Positions 54,849 to 64,000 of a stretch of 64,000 bases of DNA are shown in pieces; the first letter of the stretch is position 1; every line of letters starts with the position of its first letter. The DNA lies in contig CM028334.1 of the NCBI GenBank assembly GCA_016647705.1, forward strand, positions 1,798,001 to 1,862,000, in the 5' to 3' direction. The notes under the pieces are model-generated. The model saw only the letters and a program-made list of their open reading frames with translations, was not told the DNA's origin and did no database searches. This DNA is from Eucommia ulmoides (Eukaryota; Streptophyta; Magnoliopsida; Garryales; Eucommiaceae). The translations under genes and the position numbers were made by a program.

Positions 54849-56270
54849 TGTTAAGATAATTGAGAAGTGAGAGATGAATCATGAATTGATATTATGAAAA
54901 GTGATACAGAAATAATACAACGATATACACATATTTATAGGAGAAGTGGGGGTTAGGGTTTTGCCCTAATGGACCACGTGGGTCAACCCCATATAATACA
55001 TTAACATCCTTTCTCAAACTTAAGGCGATAAGTGAAAGGTGAACTTGAGTTTGGAAATCAGAAAGTGAAAATGTCCGGGTGGATGAGCCTTAGTGAAAAT
55101 GTCTGCTGTCTGATCGGCTGAATTGACGGATTGTAGACAAACTATATTCTAGAGAATGTGATGGCAGATGAAGTGGCAATCAGTCTCGATGTGTTTTGTA
55201 CGCTCGTGAAATACATCATTATAAGTGATCTGAATATCACTCTTGTTGTCACAGTGTAGAGTAGTGGCAGTAGGAGAAGAGATGCTCATGTCAGCGAGGA
55301 GCCATCGAAGCCAGAAAAGTTCTTGAGTTGTATCAGTCATGGCACGATATTCAGTTTTTGTATTGGAGCGAGCAACTATAGTTTTTTTCTTACTATGCCA
55401 GGAAATGGGAGAATTGCCCAAAAAGAAACAATAAACAATAGTTCAACATTTGTCAGTGGGGTCTTCAGTCCAATCAGCATTAGAATAAGCTTGTAAGACG
55501 GGAGCAGACTGAGCTGAGAAATAAAGCCCGTGAAATAATGTACCCTTAACATACCGAAGAATACGAAGAACAACCGAGTAATGAGTGGTCCGAGGAGCGG
55601 ACAAGAATTGGCTAACCTGATGAACGACATAGGCAATGTCAGGGCGAGTGATAGTGAGGTATACAAAACTTCAAACCAATTGGCGATATAGAGTGGCATC
55701 TTAAAAAAGTGAACCATCAAGTGGGGTAAGTTTGACATTTGACTCGAGAGAAGTAGTGGCAGTGGTTGAGTCAGTAATCCCAGCCTTGGAAATGAGATCC
55801 GAGGCATATTTGGCATGACAGAGAAAATATCCATCAAAACTCTATAAGACTTCAAGGCCAAGAAAATAGGTGAGCACGCCAAGGTCCTTCATCTCAAATT
55901 GGCTACTTAGAAACTTTTTGAGTTCAGAAATGTCGCGTATATCATCTCCAGTGATAACCATATCGTCCACGTACAATAAAAGAAGGGTAATACCATTGGC
56001 AGTATAGCAAATAAACAGAGCCGAATCATGAGCACTAGGTGTGAACCCAAACTAATGAATTGTAGTGCTAAATTTTGCAAACCAGGCACGTGAAGCTTGT
56101 TTCAAACCATATAGAGTACGGTGGAGGCAACAAACTTTATTTCGAGGGGCAACCAGGTCGGGAGGAGTATGCATATATGAAGTTCCTCAAGAAGATCGTC
56201 ATTGATAAATGCATTTTTGACATCCATTTGAAAGAGAGACTGATTGTTCTCAATTTTATAGCCAAATTCA
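54849..56270 (-). mobile_element. Truncated Ty1/copia element: 3' LTR plus RT/RNase H
   Basis: The short 3' LTR is 54849-55006 (158 bp; tgttaagata to cattaaca), with a minus-strand TATA (cctataaatatg) near 54935. A purine tract (gtttgagaaagga on the minus strand) lies at 55007-55019. Pol follows upstream to about 56270, where the element ends at the gypsy LTR region. The outer edge at 54849 coincides with the loss of match to unit alpha ('aactatgatatt', 26482), so it is an insertion into unit delta. The 5' LTR, gag and integrase are gone. Confidence 0.8.
55130..56265 (-). pseudogene. Copia RT and RNase H fragment
   Basis: From right to left: LFQMDVKNAFINDDLLEEL (RT; catalytic Asp in the MDVKNAF block), LYGLKQASRAWFAKF, LLLYVDDMVITGDDI (catalytic YVDD), LKKFLSSQFEMKDLG, ARTTHYSVVLRILRY-type block (seen as APRTTHYSVVLRILRYVKG), then RNase H: SNADWTEDPTD, ISWHSKKKTIVARSNTKTEY, LHCDNKSDIQI and FHERTKHIETDCHF. 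Several stops and shifts, for example after TDKC. The 168-aa frame at 55376-55882 is in a different, wrong frame. Confidence 0.88.
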
Positions 56271-56289
56271 GCCCTAAATTTATAATTTT

Positions 56290-57531
56290 GTTAATCTTTT
56301 TATTAAATTTTAATTAGTAATAATACACTCTATTGTTTTTGCATGAATAAAGTTGGAAATAAAGAAACATAAAAAAATGACGAAGAAAATAGAGAAAAAA
56401 GAGTGGAAACAAGAAAAATGCAAACCGACCCACCCGATCCGAGACCCAATACCCGACGCGAACTGGATTGGATCTAGGCCTCTGCCAAGGCATGCATTGC
56501 ACATGGGAAAAGTGTCCAGACTAGAAGACTCATTTGTTAGACTGACCCGCTATTGCTTGGGAAAGAAATAGCCATTTAAGACCCATTTTTTTTTGCCAAT
56601 TTAATAGTCCATATGGAAGGTGGAGGTTAAAGTCATTGGAGGCCATTAATGGGAATGAATGCAATAATTGGGAAAGAAAAAGCAAGGCAAACTCGGAAGG
56701 GAATTCAACATTTATATATAATCTTTCTTTCTTTTTTCATTTAGGGAAGATATTTTTTTGTAGTTCATCTTTTACCTTAAATTATTTTTATCTTGTTCAC
56801 TTCTTTTCCTGCCGATTTCTACTGTTATTCTTCATGGGGCTATCGTTGAACATCAATTGGATTGAAGAAGAATCCATGATCAGCTAAGTTCGTCAATCTG
56901 GTTAAGGCTGTATTTCTTCTGAAATTTATCTATGTAATGTTATTCTTATTTCAATTTTATTTTATTTTTATGTGTGTAAGGTTGTAAAACGAGGATTATG
57001 GTTTTAAACATTTATCTTGAATAATTTATGTTCTAAATGTTGTTATAGAGATTTAGATTTTAATTTATTCGTATCTCTAATGTTAGATTTAATACCTGTG
57101 GTTAGATCTAACAGTTTTATAATCAGTTTTAGTGGTATCGATACAACGTAATTAGATAAATTATACTAAACGATTGATTCACCTTATATTAGTTAATATA
57201 GGAATTGAATCGTGAAGATATTTTATCCCAATTACCTGATTACACACAGAATGAAAGATATAAGAATGAAAGTTACATTATAAATTGATGAATTTATGAA
57301 TGTCTCTACCCCAAGCCTTTATATATATATATATTTTTTTTTTCTCAATTGATTAATTTTCTATTATTTATAATTAAAATTCAAAACCAATCCAAAAATT
57401 ATTTATCCACATACGAAAAACAAGATATAAAATTAATAGTTACAATCAAATCCATGTGGATTGACCCCGTACTTAAGCATTATACTATGAAATATTTTAC
57501 GCTTAAATTGGAAATTAAATTTTAGCGATCA
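56290..57531 (+). mobile_element. 5' LTR region of Athila-like gypsy element
   Basis: The right limit is set by the primer site starting at 57537; the LTR likely ends at 'gcgatca' (57531). The left limit is not certain: the copia fragment ends near 56270, and the LTR may start between there and about 56343 (a 'tgaataaagttgg' at 56343 is one candidate). Because the 3' LTR lies outside the window I cannot confirm. The small frames here are not genes. Confidence 0.55.
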
Positions 57532-57536
57532 AATTT

Positions 57537-57553
57537 TGGCGCCGTAGCCGGAG
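57537..57553 (+). promoter_or_regulatory. tRNA-Asp-type primer binding site
   Basis: tggcgccgtagccggag matches the 3' end complement of plant tRNA-Asp with about one mismatch. This primer is usual for Athila elements. Confidence 0.8.
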
Positions 57554-58198
57554 AATTGGCAACGTTAATTGTTAATTTTTGCTTATTTTTCATCCATTTG
57601 TGTATATCCATATTTTTATTTGTTTATTTATTTCTTATTATTATATTGCTTTGAATTGCTATTTTATTTTTATTTTTTTAAAACTGTTACTGTTTTAATT
57701 TAAAAAAAAAAAAAACTGTTATTTTTTTTTAAAAACAAACTGTTACTGTTTTTATTTTTTTTTCGAAAATCAGTAAAAAAATAAATTAATAAACATCAAA
57801 TAAAACAAGAAGTCATATTTATTTCATTTCATTTTTTATTATTACCGTGCGAACACTATATTGTTACAGATTGGAATTTGGTAACCGGGTTAAATTCAAT
57901 TGTTATTACTACCTACGGACACCAGGTTTCACGTTCTAATTTACAAGTCTTGTTCTTTATTTTATTTTATTCTTTTTATTTATTTATTTTAGCTTATTGG
58001 ATATTATCTCTTGAAAATTAAAAATTAAAAAAAAAAAAAACGTTTAGTATTTGACATTGAGGAAACCTATGCATGAACAGTAGACGATCACGTAATCATA
58101 GGGATACACTCTTAAACGCCATTTTAGACAACGTTACTAGAAAAACATGATCTAAATTTAATAATCTTATACTAGAACCAATTACCAAAAAAATTAAT

Positions 58199-59670
58199 AT
58201 GGGAGATATACCAAAATCCCTAAAGGAGTACTACACTCCTTCAACATACGTATCCTCATCATGTATCCGTTTACCAACAGTAGCGGGTGAGAATAATTTT
58301 GAAATCAAATCGTCAATAATTCAAATGTTACCTAATTATTATGGAATGAGCACAGAAAACTCATATAAACATTTTGATGAATTTATGGAACTTTGCACAA
58401 TGTTTAGAATATCCAATTTATCTGACGATGCAGTTAGGTTAAGATAATTCCCGTTTTTCCTAAAAGATAAAGTTAAATATTGGATGCAGTCTTTAACCCC
58501 AGCTTCCATTGGAACTTGGGGTGACATGCATAAAGAATTCCTTCGGAAATATTATCCTATAGGAAAAACAAATCAAGTGAGAAGAGCCTTTACTACATTC
58601 ACCCAATCTCCAATTGAACAATTCCATGAAAGTTGAGAACGATTAAAATAATTATTACGCCAATGTCCACATCATCAAGTCCCGAGATGGCAATTAGTGC
58701 AAAGTTTCTACGAAAGACTAGATGGGAGTAACCGTCAAATAGTGGATGCTTTATGTAGAGGCACATTTCTAATGAAATCTGAAGATGAGGCATGGGAATT
58801 ATTTGAAAACCTAAGTGAAAATTCACTACAACATGATGCGTTAGGAAGAAGAGATAGAGGAAATTTAACCTCACCAATAACCAATCAAAGAGCTGGGGTT
58901 AACGAAATAAATCAAAATGGGTTGGTAACAAATCTCTCAAAAGAACTAGGACAATTGATGAGTAATAATCAATCCACATTTCCTCAATCTCAAACCTTTG
59001 AACCCTGTGCGTTGTGTCAAAGTGTATCTCACCCGTTAACGGATTGTCATCTCAGTTCTCAATATCCTGAATATGTGTAAGAGCAAGTTAATGCTGCTCA
59101 ATCAATGACGAGAAATAAGAATAATCCGTATTCTAACACCTACAAACCTGGGTGGCGGAATCATCCTAATTTTTCATGGCGACAATCAAATCAAGGCCCA
59201 CCAATGAATCAACCCCCAAGACAAAATTTTCAAAATCAATCTCAACAGTACTCACAATCTCACCCATCTAATTAATATTCTCAATCCGCTAGGGACCAGC
59301 AGATGGACGAGTTAATATCTATAATAAAAAAATCAATCTCAAGATATAGCAACGCTAAAAAAATCAAATGGGTCAACTAGCTAACCAATCCCAAACCATA
59401 TCAAACTTAGAGACACAAATGGGTCAATTAGCTAATACTATGCATCGTAGGGATCAGGGAAAACTTCCTAGTCAACCTGATGTATCGGGCGGTTTGGACG
59501 TGAGTAATCCTAAGGGACATTACATAGCTGAGAGAAGTGGTGCCAATGAACACATTCAGGCCATAACTACCCTTAGGAGTGGGCGGGTGATAGACAATAA
59601 GGTGGGAAGTCAGTCGAATGAAGAATTAGAGGAAAATAATAATGGGGGTGAAGAGAGAGAAAAATAAGAG
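58199..59670 (+). pseudogene. Athila-like gag, broken
   Basis: Visible blocks: YYTPSTYVSSSCIRLPTVAG, FEIKSSIIQMLPNYYGMS, HFDEFMELCTMF, then after a stop FPFFLKDKVKYWMQSL, WGDMHKEFLRKYYP, QSFYERLDGSNRQIVDA, EAWELFENLSENS, a CALCQSVSHPLTDC zinc-knuckle-like stretch, WRNHPNFSWR and two ISNLETQMGQLA-type repeats (59370-59440) with TTLRSGR. Stops are present near 58445, 58634, 58647 and 59078, and a frameshift near 59360. The order is that of Athila-type gag proteins. Not translatable as one protein. Confidence 0.88.
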
Positions 59671-60826
59671 AAAAATAGTGAAAAAGTAGACTCACCGAGT
59701 GAGTCGGTGAGAGAATCTATTGAGGAAGACCCTATTTCCACCTCACTACCTTTCCCAAGTAGTAAGGAACAATCTAGGCCTCAGCCAGAGGAATCTTATA
59801 TACCTCCTGTCCCATTCCCACAATGCTTAGACAAAATCTTAGCAACAGACAAGAAATTCAAGAACATGGAAGAAATTCTTGAAACCTTCAAACAAGTAAA
59901 AATAAATCTTCCACTACTAGAGGCAATTAAGCAAGTGCCAAAGTACCAGCATATGCTAAATTTCTAAAAGATTTATACACACAAAAAAGAAAAGTAAAAA
60001 ATCATGTGCGTAAAAAAATCTTTCTTACCGAACATGTGAGCTCTATTCTGAAATATGACACCCCACCTAAATTTAAGGATCCAGGCACACCAACCATTTC
60101 GTGCGTGATTGGTAATTATATCATTCATCGTGCTCTCTTGGATTTAAGAGCTAGTGTCAATCTTTTTCCATTTTCAGTATATCAGAAACTTGGGCTAGGA
60201 ACTTTGCAACCGACATCAGTCACTCTTCAATTGGCTGATAGATCAGTGAAAAAACCTCGAGGGGTGATAGAAGATGTCCTAGTTGGGGTAGACAAATTTT
60301 TCTTCCCTGTTGACTTCATTATACTAGATATAGAGCCTGTAGCGAATATGTCTTGACAAATCCCAGTTATTCTTGGGAGACCCTTTTTGGTCACGGCCAA
60401 TTCATGCATTAATTGTAGAACTGGGGTCATGGATGTATCATTCGGGAATATGAAAGTGGGACTAAATATTTTTAATGCTTCACAAGCACCCTCAAGGGAG
60501 GCTAACTCAGAATACTTTGCGCTTGACATTATTGATGAGTTAGTTAAAGCAGCAGCGCCATTTGTCACATCCCAAGATCTTGTTTAGACAACTCTTTTCC
60601 ATTACGGAGAAGAATATTTGTCCACGGAGAAGAGTATGAAGGAAGTTAATAGTGTGTTAGTATATGTCTCGCAATCGGGGTCGCCTAAATGGGCACCTCG
60701 ATTTGAGACACTGCCAATGTCACAAGGTCCACCTCTTAAACCATCAATTGAATCACCACCACAACTTGAATTGAAACAATTACCTAATTCTCTCAAGTAT
60801 GTCTTCTTAGGTCAGGATAACACTTT
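59671..60826 (+). pseudogene. Athila-like gag C-terminus and protease, broken
   Basis: QCLDKILATDKKFKNMEEIL and VKINLPLLEAIKQVPKY, a frameshift near 59960, AKFLKDLYTQKRKVKNH, then the aspartic protease: ALLDLRASVNLFPFSVYQK, where family members read DLGAS or DTGAS, so the catalytic Gly is Arg. Also LQLADRSVKKPRGVIEDVL, FPVDFIILD, VILGRPFLVTANSCIN and VFLGQDNTF. The frame is cut at 60826 by the nested LTR and resumes at 63451. Confidence 0.88.
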
Positions 60827-63450
60827 TGTCACAACCCGTCCCGGACACCCGTCATCCTGAGGCTGACGTGACTACAACATGACATCATCAATACCCAAAT
60901 AACCAAATGAATGACAATATACATCCACTGTATAATACAAAAATCTATTATGGGGGACACACTCGTCCCGAAATTTTACTAACTAAAGGTATTTATCCAT
61001 GAACCTTCTATAGGTTCGCCTTTGACAGCTTCTCTCAATCGCCTATATGACCTCATCACGTAGCTCTACCTAGTGCCAGTAGGGGACCGACTCCTAACTG
61101 TTGTACCTGCGAGTGTACTACCTTCTTAGTAAAATATTTTTATAGTAATAATAATCTATTCTGCAACATCTAAATGGATCAAGCTTAAATATGTAAATAT
61201 TACGTAGCTCGCAAAAGTTTTCATAATATTAGCAGTGAGAAATAAGCACTATATATAAGTTCCATGCAAAATCATTTAGTATAAGAATCATGCCAATCAC
61301 CATAATAAATAATAAATCACCCAGTATAAGCAAAATACCACATCTCAAAACATCATCTCAAATACACACACGCTGGCCAACCCTAGTGATCGTTTTAACC
61401 TCACGATCGAGAGTTTGCAACAGTACCGTACCATCCGTAGGATATGCCTTCCTACGAATACCCATCACTCCGCCGAAGCGGATAATCACTGTGCAGTATA
61501 ACGTCTAACATCACTCTGCCGAAGCAGATAAACATCACTCCGCCGAAACGGATAACATCACTCCGCCGAAGCGGATAACCTCACTCTACCGAAACAGATA
61601 AATATATGGCATCGTCAAATCAAATACAGCATCATCGAATCACAACTCAATAGATATTGTCTACTCAACCTCGTCAAATCACCACGTCTATCTCTTTTCC
61701 TCAAAACCAACTTTTAAATTAAAAAAAAAATCATATTTCACACTTTCTTTAAAGAAAACGTCTGATTTTATCAAAACCATTTTTTCACCCTTTATTTTTA
61801 GAAAATCAGGCATTTTTAGAAAAAAAAAATAGATGTTTTCTATTCTTTTTAACAACACCGTCTGATTTCACCAAATCCAACAAAAATTCATTTTCAACTT
61901 CATTTCAAAAACCACCGAAATCTTCCGAAAATTCAGTTTACCAACTCACCCAAATCCTGCTTGATCTATATCATTTATAAATTCATACAATTTAAGTAAA
62001 TACATATTCCATCATATAGATACATAGAAAAATAGTTTCGCAAGAAGACAGTATACTCACCTTATTAACCGCTCTCCAAAACATTCACTGACCACACTCT
62101 ATCGGGACACCGGTGCCTGCGAGCCTAATAGTGACAGAGCCTAAATTAATTTCTTATCTAAAACATCTTAATCATGCAATGCAGACCCTATATTCCGAAT
62201 CGTTACTATTTTATGTACCACGTAATTAAAATTAATTAATCGTTACAAAATTATTACGATTTTAGGATTTGTAACGCTAAATGAAAATTAATAATCGATT
62301 GAAATTTTACATGTTCCGAATCATCCGTCGGCCACGAGATGGATTTTTGGATTTTTGTTGGGGCTATTTGTGTATATTTATTTTTTTTTCCTTTTTTCCT
62401 TTCTTCTTCTTTTTTCCTCTTTTTTTTTTCCTGTTTTCTTTTTCTGTTTGAGTCTCCTATTCCGCCGATTGGGTTCTCGCCGGCATGCTCACGCCGATCA
62501 ATCAGCCGGCAACCTCACGTCCATACCACAGTGGCCGACCGACGACATACATACCCACACACACTCTTACCGAACGACGGCGACGAGTCGTGCACCACCA
62601 CCGTCGACACACACAGATACACCGAAACCCACCGGCCGACGACATTCCCTCTCTCACTAGTTCTCACTCACCGCCGGCCAAACGATCAACGGCGACACAC
62701 ACACACCAGAAACACACACACCCACAACCAAAACACAGACCCACCACTAAACCCACACATACCCATGGACAACGTTCTACTGCCGGCAACCGCAACTGAT
62801 CACGCACACGCATGTAGCAACGACGATGACGGCCGGATGACGGAACAGCCTACTCACACACGAAAGATCAAAAACATCTACCCGCATGGCCGACAAACCA
62901 CCCAACAACGATCACCCTCCGCCAGCCGACGTCACCACCGTCAATCCTCTCTCCCCCTCTCTCTCTCTAGATTTTTCTCTCATTTTCAGAATTGATTCCC
63001 GATCCTTGATCATGAGTTTCTTGATCCTTACACATGCATGATTTTAGTGGGTTGATTTAATCCAAGCGTGCCACATTGTTTCTCCCTACAATTCCCTACC
63101 GGCCAGCTGCGCTTTCCGACCGCCCGTTTATGTATATGTATATATATATAATAAACTTTTTTAATTAATTACTCTTTCCTCCTCCAACTTCCTTTAAACC
63201 TTGATTTTAATCCATTTCAACTTTTAAAAGTTTCTAAGATTTTCAATTTCACCCCCTATGAGTTTCATTTAAAAGTTAAATGTCAATTTACCTCCCTAAG
63301 TTGGGATTTACTGTTTCTATATTTTCAATTTGACCCTTAGACTTTTTATTTGGAAATTTTTAATTGTCCTAGTTTCACCCCGAATTTTCACAATTACTCT
63401 AAAATACAATTGAAATGACGTACATACTACAATTGAGGTCTTACAACTTT
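60822..63450 (-). mobile_element. Chromovirus-like solo LTR (60827-63445) nested in the Athila-like element
   Basis: Plus-strand ends are tgtcacaacccgtccc (60827) and gaggtcttaca (63445). Read on the minus strand it starts tgtaagacctcaattg and ends gacgggttgtgaca, a form I know from Tekay/Del-type chromovirus LTRs. The target duplication is acttt (60822-60826 and 63446-63450). Length 2619 bp, no internal domains. Removing the insert plus one duplicate (2624 bp) brings the flanking protease and RT segments into one frame, confirming a late insertion. The 218-aa frame at 62339-62995 is a low-complexity artefact. Confidence 0.87.
61461..61610. repeat. Minisatellite in the chromovirus-like LTR
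   Basis: About five units of 23-24 bp with the core atcactccgccgaagcggat (variants ctctgccgaagcag, ctctaccgaaacag), the first units separated by a longer spacer. Confidence 0.85.
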
Positions 63451-64000
63451 ACCAGTAATTATTTCGTTTACCTTGACGAAGGAACAAGAAAGTAAATTGG
63501 TTGAAGTGTTAACTCTTTATAAGAAGACAATTGGTTGATCAATTGCCGACCTCAAGGGTATTGATCCTTATATTTGTATGCATAGGATATACTTAGAAGA
63601 GAACGCGAAATTGTCAAGAGAAGCACAAAGACGATTAAACCCGAATATGAGAGAGGTAGTAAAAAAAAAGACGTTGAAGTTGTTAGATGTGGGTATTATT
63701 TACCCAATCTCTGATAGTCCTTGGGTTAGTCCAACCCAAGTCATTCCTAAAAAGTCCGGTATCACTATAGTACCAAACTCTGAAGGTGAGTTGATTCAAA
63801 CACGCGAGGTCACAGGATGGCGCATGTGTATTAATTTTAGAAAGCTAAATTCCATGACACGCAAAGATCATTTCCCGTTGCCATTTATTGACTAAATCCT
63901 TGACCATTTAGTGGGTTAGATGTATTTTTGCTTTCTAGATGGATATTCGCGGAATAATCAAATAGTTGTATACCTAGAGGATCAGGAGAAAACGACATTC
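63451..64000 (+). pseudogene. Athila-like reverse transcriptase start, runs off the window
   Basis: Continues the frame cut at 60826: TKEQESKLVEVLTLYKK, a stop where Trp is expected (63536), SIADLKGIDPYICMHRIYLE, QRRLNPNMREVVKKKTLKLL, IIYPISDSPWVSPTQVIPKK, GWRMCINFRKLNSMTRKDHF and PLPFID, then a stop at 63893 and another near 63917. These are the finger motifs of gypsy RT in the Athila form. The catalytic domain and the rest of pol lie beyond 64000. Confidence 0.9.

Noticed and set aside
55376..55882. 168-aa frame on the minus strand
   Set aside because: It is an alternative frame of the copia RT; the true frame gives YVDD and RNase H motifs.
62339..62995. 218-aa open frame, the longest outside transposon proteins
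   Set aside because: It lies inside the chromovirus-like solo LTR, starts with a Phe-rich run and continues with Thr/His/Pro low complexity from 'cacaca' and 'ccgacg' tracts; no domain is recognisable.

Overview
This is a stretch of nuclear DNA from a flowering plant, most likely a eudicot. It is very AT-rich, full of microsatellites, and dominated by plant retrotransposons (Ty1/copia, Ty3/gypsy Athila-like and chromovirus-like, TRIM, RTE-type LINE) and DNA transposons (a Helitron, a Mutator-like element, hAT- and Harbinger-like MITEs). I see no rRNA or tRNA gene, no CRISPR array and no ordinary long host gene. Most long open frames lie in low-complexity or transposon DNA.

Under the transposons lies an older tandem duplication. 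I recognise units alpha (about 2.1-26.9 kb), beta (about 26.97-44.1 kb), gamma (about 44.1-48.1 kb) and delta (about 48.1-54.85 kb). A scrap of a further unit lies at 1-361, so the array continues to the left. Most insertions can be placed exactly because another unit keeps the empty site.

The only genes of host character are small two-exon genes on the minus strand that appear to encode secreted, proline-rich peptide precursors. Type I: an apparently intact gene at 4764-6231 (146 aa) and a broken copy at 28906-31621. Type II: apparently intact genes at 11613-12326 (94 aa), 36483-37237 (90 aa) and 49371-50080 (93 aa), and a copy reduced to exon 1 at 45621-45723. All have a hydrophobic signal peptide on exon 1, a phase-1 intron, a Pro-rich exon 2 and a related C-terminus (P-[PS]-N-x-F-x-[AT]-S). 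I cannot assign them to a named peptide family. Every type II intron carries the same TRIM retrotransposon, so that insertion predates the duplications.

Layout: chromovirus-like LTR remnant (0.36-2.08 kb); LINE endonuclease fragment (3.45-4.26); peptide gene I-alpha; solo LTR (7.52-8.63); Harbinger-like element (8.69-9.36); peptide gene II-alpha; copia element with both LTRs and target duplication (13.79-20.20); Mutator-like element (20.67-25.64) with a solo LTR nested inside; long-TIR element (25.7-26.4); copia solo LTR (27.40-27.74); peptide pseudogene I-beta; LINE 3' part (33.49-35.57); peptide gene II-beta; Helitron carrying ARF-GAP gene exons (38.74-43.68); a recent 3-kb tandem duplication (45.2-48.1 and 49.6-52.6) holding peptide loci gamma and delta; gypsy solo LTR (52.31-53.70); truncated copia (54.85 to about 56.27); and a decayed Athila-like gypsy element from about 56.3 kb past the right edge, interrupted by a 2.6-kb chromovirus-like solo LTR (60.83-63.45).

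The genes do not form a pathway. The window records a small-peptide gene cluster that expanded by tandem duplication and was then broken up by transposons.
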